DNA from: JAJDXO01 sp965207535
GTDB taxonomy: Bacteria > Pseudomonadota > Alphaproteobacteria > Rhodospirillales > UBA2165
DNA: 64,000 bases
NCBI GenBank assembly: GCA_965207535.1
Contig: CBDBMR010000002.1
Span: forward strand, 1-64,000
Direction of reading: 5' to 3'
The notes below the pieces were generated by a model. That model searched no databases, was not told the DNA's origin, and was given only the letters and a program-made list of their open reading frames with translations. The first letter of the stretch is position 1. Every line of letters starts with the position of its first letter. Below, piece by piece: positions 33,851 through 45,115 of this stretch. A program made the position numbers and the translations under genes.

Positions 33851-33881
33851 CTTGCGCGGGCTATGCCGCCGACTTATATAA
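33851..33881 (+). promoter_or_regulatory. Putative heat-shock (sigma-32) promoter of dnaK
   Basis: CTTGCG (33851-33856) and CTTATATAA (33873-33881), 16 bp apart, resemble alphaproteobacterial sigma-32 elements (CTTG near -35, CYTATNT-type -10). They lie about 125 nt before dnaK. A TTGACA at 33896 has no partner -10. Confidence 0.4.
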
Positions 33882-34004
33882 CCCCGGAAAATTTATTGAC
33901 ATATTCCCGGCAAGGCCTTGGACGGCCCTGGAAAGCCCGGGAAAGGGATAACACCGGCGGCGCCCGAAGGGCCGCGGGTTCTGTTGCTAAGCTAAGAGGG
34001 CAGG

Positions 34005-35963
<1,959 letters not shown>

Positions 35964-36003
35964 CCGGGGTCGCGGTCCGCTTTTTGGGGTAAGTGCCTGA
36001 GCG

Positions 36004-37152
36004 ATGGCCAAGAACGATTACTACGCGACCTTGGGTGTCGATCGGAACGCCAGCGCCGACGACATCAAGAAGGCCTATCGCAATCTGGCCATGAAGTATC
36101 ACCCCGACCGGAATCAGGGCGACGACGAGGCCGAGCGGAAATTCAAGGAACTCAACGAAGCCAACGACGTCCTGTCGGACGAACAGAAACGCGCGGCCTA
36201 TGATCAGTACGGCCACGCGGCGTTCGAACAGGGCGGGCCCGGCGGCTTCGGAGAGGGCGGGTTCGGCGAAGGCTTCGGCGCCGGGTTCGCCGATATCTTC
36301 GATGAAATGTTCGGCGACTTCATGGGCGGCGGGGCCGGACGCCGGGCCGGGCGCACGTCGGGCCGCGGCGCCGATCTCCGCTACAACATGGAAATCTCCA
36401 TGACCGAGGCGTTCTCCGGATCGAAACCCAATATCCGGGTGCCCACTTCCATCCAGTGCGAATCGTGCCGCGGCACCGGCTCGGCCGGCGGCAAGGCGCC
36501 GGACACCTGTCCGTCGTGCCAGGGCCACGGCAAGGTCCGCGCCCAGCAGGGCTTCTTCACCATCGAGCGCACCTGTCCGACCTGTCAGGGGCAGGGCCAG
36601 GTCATTTCGGAGGCGTGCCCGAGCTGCGGCGGGTCCGGCCGCACGGGCCGCGAAAAGACCCTCTCGGTCAACATTCCGGCGGGCGTCGAGGACGGCACCC
36701 GGATACGCCTGGCGGGCGAAGGCGAGGCGGGTCTGCGCGGCGCGCCGTCGGGCGATCTCTACATCTTCATCTCCGTCGCGCCCCACCACATTTTCCAGCG
36801 GGACAGCGCCAACATCCATTGCAGGGTGCCGATCCCGGTGACCACGGCGGCGCTCGGCGGCCACATCGAGGTGCCGACGGTCGACGGCGGGCGGGCGAAG
36901 ATCACGATCCCGGCGGGGACCCAGCCCGGTCACCAGTTCCGTCTCAAGGGCAAGGGCATGTCCGTTCTGCGCAGCCGCGAGAGGGGCGACATGTTCGTGC
37001 AGGCCTCGGTCGAGACCCCGGTGAATTTGACCAGAAAGCAGAAGGAGCTTCTGGAGGAGTTCGAGTCCGCCGGCAAGAAGGCGGACAACAATCCGGAATC
37101 GGACGGCTTCTTCACCAAGGTCAAGGAAATCTGGGAAGACCTGAAAGAGTAG
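36004..37152 (+). CDS. dnaJ: Chaperone DnaJ (Hsp40)
   Basis: The product is 382 aa. The J domain contains the HPD motif (KYHPDRNQGDDEAE). A glycine/phenylalanine region follows, then four zinc motifs (CESCRGTG, CPSCQGHG, CPTCQGQG, CPSCGGSG) and the client-binding C-domains. It stimulates DnaK ATPase. Downstream, dapB starts after 46 nt and may be co-transcribed. Confidence 0.98.
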   Translation: MAKNDYYATLGVDRNASADDIKKAYRNLAMKYHPDRNQGDDEAERKFKELNEANDVLSDEQKRAAYDQYGHAAFEQGGPGGFGEGGFGEGFGAGFADIFDEMFGDFMGGGAGRRAGRTSGRGADLRYNMEISMTEAFSGSKPNIRVPTSIQCESCRGTGSAGGKAPDTCPSCQGHGKVRAQQGFFTIERTCPTCQGQGQVISEACPSCGGSGRTGREKTLSVNIPAGVEDGTRIRLAGEGEAGLRGAPSGDLYIFISVAPHHIFQRDSANIHCRVPIPVTTAALGGHIEVPTVDGGRAKITIPAGTQPGHQFRLKGKGMSVLRSRERGDMFVQASVETPVNLTRKQKELLEEFESAGKKADNNPESDGFFTKVKEIWEDLKE

Positions 37153-37198
37153 GCTAATTTGCGCAGATCGGAGCATCCGCGGAATTGGGGATAAATCC

Positions 37199-38002
37199 AT
37201 GAAAATCGGCGTCGTTGGCTGCACCGGCCGGATGGGCCGGATGGTGGTGGCCGAAATCACCGGAACCGGCAATTGCGAACTGGCCGGCGGGACGGAATCC
37301 GCCGGGCACCCCAGGCTGGGCGAAGACGTATCGGCGATTGCCGGTCTGGCGGCCTCGGGGCTGAAGGTTTCCGACGATGCGGCAGCGCTGTTTTCGGCGT
37401 CCGACGCGGTGATCGACTTCACCCTCCCGGACGCGACCCTGCATCACGCCGGCCTGGCTGCCGAATCGTCAACCGCGCTGGTGATCGGCACCACCGGCCT
37501 GGGCGATGAACAGCTCTCCGCATTGGGCCGGGCGGCCGAGCGCGCGCCCATTGTGCTCGCGCCCAATTTTTCCGTCGGCGTCAATCTGCTGCTCGGCCTC
37601 ACCCAACAGGTGGCGGGGGTGCTCGGCGAGGATTTCGATATCGAGATCGTCGAGATGCACCACAAGCACAAGGTGGACGCGCCGTCGGGCACCGCGCTGG
37701 GCCTCGGCGAAGCGGCCGCCAAGGGCCGCGGCGTCGGCCTGAGCCAAATGGCGGACCGGGGCCGGGACGGCATCACCGGCGAGCGAGAGCCGGGCCGGAT
37801 CGGCTTTGCCTCCCTCAGGGGCGGCGACGTGGTCGGCGAGCATACGGTGGTGTTCGCCGGCGCCGGCGAGCGGATCGAGCTCACCCACAAGGCGGCGTCG
37901 CGGGTCATCTTCGCCCGGGGCGCGGTGCGCGCGGCGCTGTGGACCGAGGGCCGGCCCGCCGGGCTCTATTCCATGATGGACGTGCTGGGGTTCGGAGCTT
38001 AA
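37199..38002 (+). CDS. dapB: 4-hydroxy-tetrahydrodipicolinate reductase
   Basis: The product is 267 aa. It catalyses the second committed step to diaminopimelate and lysine. The nucleotide-binding start IGVVGCTGRMGRMVVAEI and catalytic EMHHKHKVDAPSGTALGLGE (His/Lys pair) are intact. The gene overlaps the convergent DUF2244 gene by 4 nt. Confidence 0.96.
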   Translation: MKIGVVGCTGRMGRMVVAEITGTGNCELAGGTESAGHPRLGEDVSAIAGLAASGLKVSDDAAALFSASDAVIDFTLPDATLHHAGLAAESSTALVIGTTGLGDEQLSALGRAAERAPIVLAPNFSVGVNLLLGLTQQVAGVLGEDFDIEIVEMHHKHKVDAPSGTALGLGEAAAKGRGVGLSQMADRGRDGITGEREPGRIGFASLRGGDVVGEHTVVFAGAGERIELTHKAASRVIFARGAVRAALWTEGRPAGLYSMMDVLGFGA

Positions 38003-38508
38003 GAGACCGGCCGTTCCTTGAGGTCGATCAGCGCCCGCTCCAGGGTGTGGGCCACTTCTTCCCGCTCGTCGGGGCCGAGGAAGTTGCCGATCTCGACGGT
38101 TTTACCTTTGGCCGACGCAAACAGCCGGCCGACCCGGCCCGGCACCGTCTCCGTATGGAACTTGAGCCAGTAGGGCTCGAACGTCACGTCCCGCTCGCGG
38201 CCCCGGTGATCCCGGGATTGATAGCGGAAGGCGCTGCCCGACAAGGTGAGCCTTTCGCGCCGCTTGGCCCGGTTGTAGCCGAACCGGTAGGCTATATAGA
38301 GCAGCACGAGCTCGATCCCCATGAAGGGCAGGACCGGGCCGGCGCCGGCAAGCCAGAACAATCCGCCGACGATCACGCACAGGCCGCCGAAGATGCTCAG
38401 CAGCAAGGCGTTCTGGCGCAGATAGGCGACGATATTGGGCGCCATCCGGATTTCCAGGAACACGGCGTCGAAATCGGGCGTCCGGTCCTTGATGGAGACA
38501 TGGAGCAT
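37999..38508 (-). CDS. DUF2244 membrane protein
   Basis: The product is 169 aa. Two hydrophobic segments (about residues 35-52 and 58-75) sit between a short N-terminus and a beta-rich C-terminal domain (TFEPYWLKFHTETVPGRVGR), the DUF2244 pattern. Often encoded next to nth in alphaproteobacteria, here divergent from it. It is predicted in the inner membrane; function unknown. Confidence 0.87.
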   Translation of the reverse strand: MLHVSIKDRTPDFDAVFLEIRMAPNIVAYLRQNALLLSIFGGLCVIVGGLFWLAGAGPVLPFMGIELVLLYIAYRFGYNRAKRRERLTLSGSAFRYQSRDHRGRERDVTFEPYWLKFHTETVPGRVGRLFASAKGKTVEIGNFLGPDEREEVAHTLERALIDLKERPVS

Positions 38509-38627
38509 GATCCGGAGAGCATATCCGGGCCGGCGGTTTGGGGCAAAGGGACGCGCCCGCGCCCCCCGGAGGCCTGTGCGGGCTCGTGGGGGCTTGCGGC
38601 GCCGCGCCCGGCCGGTAAGTTGAGGCC

Positions 38628-39263
38628 ATGAAGAAAGCCCATATCGAAGAATTCTATACCCGCCTGCGGGCGGCCAATCCCGAGCCCCGTGGGGAGCTTC
38701 ACTACGTCAATCCCTACACCCTGGTGGTCGCCGTCGCCCTGTCGGCGCAGGCCACCGATGTCGGGGTCAACAAGGCGACCAAGCCGCTGTTCAGGAAGGT
38801 CAAAACGCCCGAGGCCATGGTCAGGCTCGGCGAGGCCAGGCTCAAGGACTACATCAAGACCATCGGGCTCTATAACGCCAAGGCCAGGAACGTCATCAGG
38901 CTGTCCCAAATGCTGATCGACGAATTCGGCGGCAAGGTGCCGGAAAACCGGGAGGACCTGGAGAAGCTGCCGGGGGTCGGGCGGAAGACCGCCAACGTGG
39001 TCCTCAACATCGCGTTCGGCCAGCCGACCATCGCCGTCGACACCCACCTGTTCCGGGTCGGCAACCGCACCGGTCTCGCCCCCGGCAAGACCCCCCTGGA
39101 GGTGGAGAAAAAGCTCGAAAAGAACACGCCGCCCCAATTCATGCTCCATGCCCATCACTGGCTGATCCTGCACGGGCGCTACGTGTGCAAGGCGCGCAAG
39201 CCCGACTGCCCGGCCTGCTCGGTCGCCGACCTCTGCCGCTTCAAGGGCAAGACGACGGTTTAG
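38628..39263 (+). CDS. nth: Endonuclease III
   Basis: The product is 211 aa. DNA glycosylase/AP lyase for oxidised pyrimidines. The helix-hairpin-helix LPGVGRKTANVVLNIAFG, the catalytic aspartate (IAVDTHLFRV) and the C-terminal 4Fe-4S loop (C-x6-C-x2-C-x5-C) are present. Divergent from the DUF2244 gene. Confidence 0.97.
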   Translation: MKKAHIEEFYTRLRAANPEPRGELHYVNPYTLVVAVALSAQATDVGVNKATKPLFRKVKTPEAMVRLGEARLKDYIKTIGLYNAKARNVIRLSQMLIDEFGGKVPENREDLEKLPGVGRKTANVVLNIAFGQPTIAVDTHLFRVGNRTGLAPGKTPLEVEKKLEKNTPPQFMLHAHHWLILHGRYVCKARKPDCPACSVADLCRFKGKTTV

Positions 39264-39295
39264 GACCCGGCCCCGTTCGGCCAGCCGGATGCGAT

Positions 39296-39401
39296 CCCCC
39301 CTCACCCGGCGCTGACGCGCCACCCTCTCCCAGAGGGAGAGGGAGTTTGATGTGTGTCCCCTCGCCCCCTTTCAGGGGGAGAGGGACAGGGTGAGGGGGA
39401 T
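39296..39401. repeat. REP-like repeat, copy 2
   Basis: Intergenic block with CCCCCCTCACCC at the left and GGGTGAGGGGG at the right, and inner complementary blocks CTCTCCCAGAGGGAGAGGG and CCCCCTTTCAGGGGGAGAGG. It can fold into nested hairpins. It shares edges with copies at 12880 and 44935. Confidence 0.75.
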
Positions 39402-39416
39402 GTTTGCCGGCTGCGC

Positions 39417-39968
39417 TCAGCCGGCTTCCCCGCGGGCGAAGATGTTGGCGTAGCACTCTTCGTCGGCGGGGAGCTCGACGGTGCGGGATCGAAGCGTCAC
39501 ATGGGCCGCGATGAACGAATTTCCGTCCTCGTACATGAATATATCGAGGATGCAGCGCTCGCCCCGGTACTGCCAGATCTCCGCGGGATCGTCCCGGCGA
39601 ATGAAGCCGGGCTCGCCGAGCAGCCGGGCGATGGCGCTCTTTTCCATGCCCTTGATCCGCGCCCTGAGGTTGGCGAGCGAGACCGGCGGCGCCGGCGGGA
39701 GGGCAACCCGGGACACATCCCTGGACACATCCCTGGGCACGTCGATGTCGAGGGCCGCATGGGGCGCCGCCTGTTCCGGTTTTTGGGCCCGGTCTTGGGC
39801 GGGGTTTCGGGCCGGATTTTGAGCCGGGGCCGCTCCGCTCCGCTCGGCGGCGGGACCCGGTGGCGGCGATTGCCCCGTCACGGGAACGGTAAAGGGGTTT
39901 GCAACACCGGCGCAGGCGGCCAGCATCAGGACGGCCAATAGGGCCAGGCATGTACGTTTGCCGCTCAC
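39417..39968 (-). CDS. Lipoprotein with proline-rich linker
   Basis: The product is 183 aa. Lipobox in LLAVLMLAAC (Cys about residue 19). A low-complexity linker rich in Pro, Ala and Gln follows, including a duplicated DVSR unit. The C-terminal 85 residues (LRARIKGMEKSAIARLLGEP, then WQYRGERCILDIFMY) resemble the SmpA/BamE-like fold in length and pattern. Its role is unknown, probably envelope-associated. It overlaps nothing and ends 1 nt before the CysZ-like gene's start region on the same strand. Confidence 0.8.
   Translation of the reverse strand: MSGKRTCLALLAVLMLAACAGVANPFTVPVTGQSPPPGPAAERSGAAPAQNPARNPAQDRAQKPEQAAPHAALDIDVPRDVSRDVSRVALPPAPPVSLANLRARIKGMEKSAIARLLGEPGFIRRDDPAEIWQYRGERCILDIFMYEDGNSFIAAHVTLRSRTVELPADEECYANIFARGEAG
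39711..39734 (-). repeat. 12-bp tandem repeat in a lipoprotein linker
   Basis: GGACACATCCCT occurs twice in direct succession (39711-39722, 39723-39734), giving the repeated DVSR in the linker of the lipoprotein at 39417-39968. In frame. Confidence 0.8.
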
Positions 39969-40655
39969 CTATGCCCTCCGCCAGCGTTCCACCAGATGAA
40001 CCATGGCCGCCGCGCCGACGACCGGCGCGATCAGATTGACGACCGGAACGGTGAGCAGGAACGCCACGATCACGCCGGCGATGAAGACGCTGCCGCTGCG
40101 CGCCCGGCGAAGCCGTTTTCCGGCCGCCGGGTCCATCCGGCGGTGCGCGACCAGCTCGAAATATTCCCGGCCAAGGAGATAGCCGTTCAGGGCATAGAAG
40201 ACCAAGGGATAGAAGGGCGAGAAGAACAGGGCGAGCAGGACCGGCAGAGCCAATATGTTGAGCACCACCGCGATCACCGCGAATTTCACGGTGATCCACA
40301 AAATCTCGGGGATTCCCTGATGCCGGGGCGCGCCGAGGGCCGGATAGTGCCGCCGGTCGACGGCGCCCGCGATGTCTTCGAGAAAGAAGCCGGCGATCAG
40401 CGTCACCACGGCGGGAAACAGCAGCCAGGTCATGGCCAGAACGGCGATGCCGCCGAAGACGTCCTTGATCCGGTCGAGATCGAATTCCCACACCCACAGG
40501 TTCAATGCCGGCAGGTCGAGGCTGTCCAGGATCCAGCCGAGGATGAACCAGGAGGCAACGAAAACGGCCAGAGACCCGGCGATCCCCAGCAGCACGACCC
40601 GCCGGAACGCAGGATCGGAGATTTGGGAAATCGCCTTCGAGAAGGATGAAATCAT
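39969..40655 (-). CDS. EI24/CysZ-like membrane protein
   Basis: The product is 228 aa from ATG 40655. Four to five membrane helices (e.g. VVLLGIAGSLAVFVASWFI; AVIAVVLNILALPVLLALFF) and the FYALNGYLLGREYFELVAHR segment identify the EI24/CysZ family. CysZ imports sulfate, but more distant family members have no known role, so a symbol was not assigned. The stop is directly before the lipoprotein gene, so the two form an operon. Confidence 0.85.
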   Translation of the reverse strand: MISSFSKAISQISDPAFRRVVLLGIAGSLAVFVASWFILGWILDSLDLPALNLWVWEFDLDRIKDVFGGIAVLAMTWLLFPAVVTLIAGFFLEDIAGAVDRRHYPALGAPRHQGIPEILWITVKFAVIAVVLNILALPVLLALFFSPFYPLVFYALNGYLLGREYFELVAHRRMDPAAGKRLRRARSGSVFIAGVIVAFLLTVPVVNLIAPVVGAAAMVHLVERWRRA

Positions 40656-40662
40656 GGCGCCT

Positions 40663-40706
40663 GTCTTTACTTGGCCCAGCTTTACTCGGCCCGTCTTTAC
40701 TGGGCT
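40663..40706. repeat. Threefold imperfect repeat in the promoter region
   Basis: CTTTACTTGGCCCA, CTTTACTCGGCCC and CTTTACTGGGCT follow each other with about 14-15 bp periodicity between the CysZ-like gene and the PfkB kinase gene. It could be a cluster of binding sites or simply a decayed tandem duplication. Confidence 0.5.
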
Positions 40707-40805
40707 AGGCGCGGTCCTGCAAGGCCGGCGGGGACCGGCGCCTGCTTGAGCCGGGCGGGCGCTCCGATATACTGCCGGGCCGCTCAATTCCTTGGGACGC
40801 TTTCC

Positions 40806-41804
40806 ATGAACCAAGCCTCTTCGGCCGCGCACGACGTCCTGGCCATCGGTAACGCCATCGTCGACGTGCTGTCCCACGCCGATGACGATTTTCTCGCCGG
40901 TCACGGCCTGACCAAGGGGGCGATGACCCTCATCGACGCCGGCCGGGCGGCGGCGCTGTATGCCGCCATGGGGCCGGGCGTCGAGGTGTCCGGCGGATCC
41001 GCCGCCAACACGGCTGCCGGCATCGCCTCGTTCGGCGGCAAAGCGGCCTTCATCGGCAAGGTGCGGGACGACCAGCTGGGGAACGTGTTTTCCCACGACA
41101 TCCGGGCGGCCGGCGTGTCGTTTGCCTCCGCGCCGGCAACCGAAGGCGAGCCGACCGGCCGCTGCCTGATCCTGGTGACTCCGGATGCCCAGCGCACCAT
41201 GCAGACTTTCCTGGGCGCGGGCGGCGATTTGGGCCCGGAAGATGTGGATGAAGCCCTGGTCGCGGCGTCCCGGGTGACCTATCTGGAGGGCTATTTGTGG
41301 GACCCGCCGCTTGCCAAGGAGGCGTTTCTCAAGGCGGCCGGGATCGCCAAGGGCGCGGGGCGCAAGGTCGCGCTGTCGCTCTCCGATTCGTTCTGCGTCG
41401 ACCGTCACCGGGCGGAATTTCTCGACCTGGTGAACAACCATGTCCATATCCTGTTCGCCAACGAGGCCGAGATAACGTCGCTCTACGAGGTTGGGGAATT
41501 CGACGAGGCGCTGCAACGGGTTCGCGGGCATTGCGAAATCGCCGCGCTCACCCGGAGCGAAAAGGGCTCGGTGATCGTCGCTGGCGACGAGGTTCACGTG
41601 CTCGACGCCGCAACCGCCGGGCAGGTCGTCGACACCACCGGCGCCGGTGATTTGTATGCCGCCGGCTTTCTCCACGGCTATACCCGGGGCGAGGACTTGG
41701 CCGTCTGCGGGCATTTGGGCGGTATCGCCGCGGCGGAAATCATCAGCCATTTCGGCGCCCGGCCGGAAACGCCGCTGGCCGAACTCGCCGGCGGCGCTCG
41801 CTGA
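40806..41804 (+). CDS. PfkB-family sugar/adenosine kinase
   Basis: The product is 332 aa from ATG 40806. Ribokinase fold: GGSAANTAAGIASFGGKAAF near residue 60 and the anion-hole/base motif DTTGAGDLYAAGFLHGY near 278. This alphaproteobacterial group is usually annotated adenosine kinase, but substrate specificity cannot be read off the sequence. Longer upstream frame rejected because it runs through the repeat. Confidence 0.9.
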   Translation: MNQASSAAHDVLAIGNAIVDVLSHADDDFLAGHGLTKGAMTLIDAGRAAALYAAMGPGVEVSGGSAANTAAGIASFGGKAAFIGKVRDDQLGNVFSHDIRAAGVSFASAPATEGEPTGRCLILVTPDAQRTMQTFLGAGGDLGPEDVDEALVAASRVTYLEGYLWDPPLAKEAFLKAAGIAKGAGRKVALSLSDSFCVDRHRAEFLDLVNNHVHILFANEAEITSLYEVGEFDEALQRVRGHCEIAALTRSEKGSVIVAGDEVHVLDAATAGQVVDTTGAGDLYAAGFLHGYTRGEDLAVCGHLGGIAAAEIISHFGARPETPLAELAGGAR

Positions 41805-41883
41805 TGGGCCGCGGCATATAGCCCCCCGCGACGCGCCTCGAACCGAAAGGGATCGTTAACCGGACCGAGGCTAGTTTGGCCGG

Positions 41884-43212
<1,329 letters not shown>

Positions 43213-43285
43213 GCGAACGGAGAGTTGAATGGCGCGGGCGCCTCGGCGAACATAGATAAGACGGGAAACCAGGAGGACGGATCCC

Positions 43286-44407
43286 ATGCTTATCGGCGTT
43301 CCCAAGGAAATCAAAACCCACGAATACCGGGTCGGGCTGATCCCGGGCAGCGTCCGCGAACTGGTCCATCACGGCCATGAGGTCATCATCGAAACCGCGG
43401 CCGGCGACGGAACCGGCTTTCCGGACCGCGTCTACGAAGAGGCCGGTGCCAGGATCGCCGGCTCGGCCGACGACGTCTTCGCCGCCGCCGATATGGTCGT
43501 CAAGGTCAAGGAGCCGCAGCCGGCGGAGATTTCCCGGCTCCGCGAGGGCCAGGTGCTGTTCACCTATCTCCATCTCGCCGCGGATCACGAACAGACCGAG
43601 GGGCTGGTCCGGTCCGGCTGCACGGCCATCGCCTATGAGACCGTGACCGACGGCCGGGGCGGGCTGCCGCTGCTGGCGCCGATGAGCGAGGTGGCGGGGC
43701 GCATGGCGGTACAGGCCGGCGCCCACTGCCTGGAAAAGGAGCCGGGCGGGGCCGGCATCCTGCTGGGCGGCGTGCCGGGCGTGCCGGTGGCCCGGGTGGT
43801 GATCATCGGCGGCGGCGTGGTCGGCACCGCCGCGGCCAGGATGGCCATGGGGCTGGAGGCATCGGTGACGGTCATGGACAACAACCTGCACCGCCTGTAC
43901 GAGCTCGACATTCAGTTCGGCCGTCAGCTCAACACCATCTTTTCCACCGTCGACAGCCTGGAGACCTATGTCACCGGCGCCGATCTGGTGATCGGCGCGG
44001 TCCTGGTGCCGGGGGCGGCGGCGCCCAAGATCGTGTCGCGGGAAATGGTCGCCGGCATGGCCAAGGGCTCGGTCATCGTCGACGTCGCCATCGACCAGGG
44101 GGGCTGTATCGAGACCTCCCGGCCGACCACCCACGCGGAGCCCACCTATGTGGAGGAAGGCGTGGTGCATTATTGCGTCACCAACATGCCGGGCGCCGTG
44201 GCCCGCACGTCGGCCCGGGCGCTCAACAACGCCACCCTGCCTTTCGTGGTGGCGCTGGCCAACAAGGGGCACGTCCAGGCCATGCGGGACGACCCGCACC
44301 TCCTGAACGGCCTCAACGTGCATGACGGCCGGGTGACCTACGAGGCGGTCGCCCGGGACCTCAATTACGAGTATCAGCCGCCGGAAGAGGCGCTGAAGGG
44401 GGAATAG
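43286..44407 (+). CDS. ald: Alanine dehydrogenase
   Basis: The product is 373 aa. Converts alanine to pyruvate with NAD. The start MLIGVPKEIKTHEYRVGLIP, substrate residues in VKVKEPQ and FTYLHLAAD (Lys/His), and the NAD-binding GGGVVGTAAARMA are intact. An upstream GGAGGA ribosome-binding site is clear. A macro-domain gene follows after about 20 nt. Confidence 0.96.
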   Translation: MLIGVPKEIKTHEYRVGLIPGSVRELVHHGHEVIIETAAGDGTGFPDRVYEEAGARIAGSADDVFAAADMVVKVKEPQPAEISRLREGQVLFTYLHLAADHEQTEGLVRSGCTAIAYETVTDGRGGLPLLAPMSEVAGRMAVQAGAHCLEKEPGGAGILLGGVPGVPVARVVIIGGGVVGTAAARMAMGLEASVTVMDNNLHRLYELDIQFGRQLNTIFSTVDSLETYVTGADLVIGAVLVPGAAAPKIVSREMVAGMAKGSVIVDVAIDQGGCIETSRPTTHAEPTYVEEGVVHYCVTNMPGAVARTSARALNNATLPFVVALANKGHVQAMRDDPHLLNGLNVHDGRVTYEAVARDLNYEYQPPEEALKGE

Positions 44408-44428
44408 GCCGCCGTGAAGGATTCCAAA

Positions 44429-44929
44429 ATGCGCATCGTCGAGGGGGACATCACCGCCCTTATGGTCGACGCCGTCGTCAACGCCGCCAACGAGGGATTG
44501 CTCCCGGGCGGCGGGGTGTGCGGCGCCATTCACGCGGCCGCCGGCCCCGGCCTGGCGCAGGAATGCGCGGCTATTGGCCGCTGCCCGGCGGGCGAAGCGC
44601 GGATCACCGGCGGCCATGACCTGCCGGCGGGGTACGTCATCCATGCGGTGGGCCCGGTGTGGCACGGCGGCGGCAAGGGGGAGCCGGAATTACTGGACGA
44701 CGCGTATCGTAATTCCATGGCCCTGGCGGGCGAAAACGGCCTCAAATCCATCGCTTTTCCGGCCATTTCCACGGGTATTTTCGGCTATCCCCCGGACCTG
44801 GCGGCGGAGACCGCCATCGAGGCCGTGTCGGCGGCCCTGGCTGACCATGCGGGCATCGAGGAGGTCGTTTTCTGCTGTTTCGACGGCGCCACGGCGGAGA
44901 TTTACCGCCGGCTGCTCGGCGCCCCGTAG
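44429..44929 (+). CDS. Macro-domain (YmdB-like) deacetylase
   Basis: The product is 166 aa from ATG 44429, chosen because AAGGA lies 7 nt upstream; GTG 44414 would add 5 residues. Macro domain for ADP-ribose binding: IVEGDITALMVDAVVNAANE and LLPGGGVCGAIHAAAG match the catalytic loop of O-acetyl-ADP-ribose deacetylases. Downstream of ald in the same direction. Confidence 0.92.
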   Translation: MRIVEGDITALMVDAVVNAANEGLLPGGGVCGAIHAAAGPGLAQECAAIGRCPAGEARITGGHDLPAGYVIHAVGPVWHGGGKGEPELLDDAYRNSMALAGENGLKSIAFPAISTGIFGYPPDLAAETAIEAVSAALADHAGIEEVVFCCFDGATAEIYRRLLGAP

Positions 44930-44934
44930 GCAGG

Positions 44935-45029
44935 CCCCCCCTCACCCTGACCCTCTCCCCCTGAAAAAGGGGGAGAGGGGACGCACGGCAAGCCCCCTCT
45001 CCCTCTGGGAGAGGGTTGGGGTGAGGGTG
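44935..45029. repeat. REP-like repeat, copy 3
   Basis: CCCCCCTCACCCTGACCC at the left and GGGTTGGGGTGAGGGTG at the right, with inner CTCTCCCCCTGAAAAAGGGG and CCCTCTCCCTCTGGGAGAGGG blocks. Same family as the copies at 12880 and 39296. It lies between the macro-domain gene and mutS. Confidence 0.75.
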
Positions 45030-45115
45030 TCACAAGACGTCAACCATCGGCCGCTGACCATCGGATTTCGCCGTGATAGACTGCCGGGAATTCATTTATC
45101 TACAGGCCCGCCGCC

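Noticed and set aside
33896..33930. TTGACA as a sigma-70 promoter for dnaK
   Set aside because: The -35 hexamer is perfect, but no acceptable -10 lies 16-18 bp downstream.
31753..34004. CIRCE operator near hrcA, grpE or dnaK
   Set aside because: No TTAGCACTC-N9-GAGTGCTAA-like inverted repeat could be found in the upstream regions.
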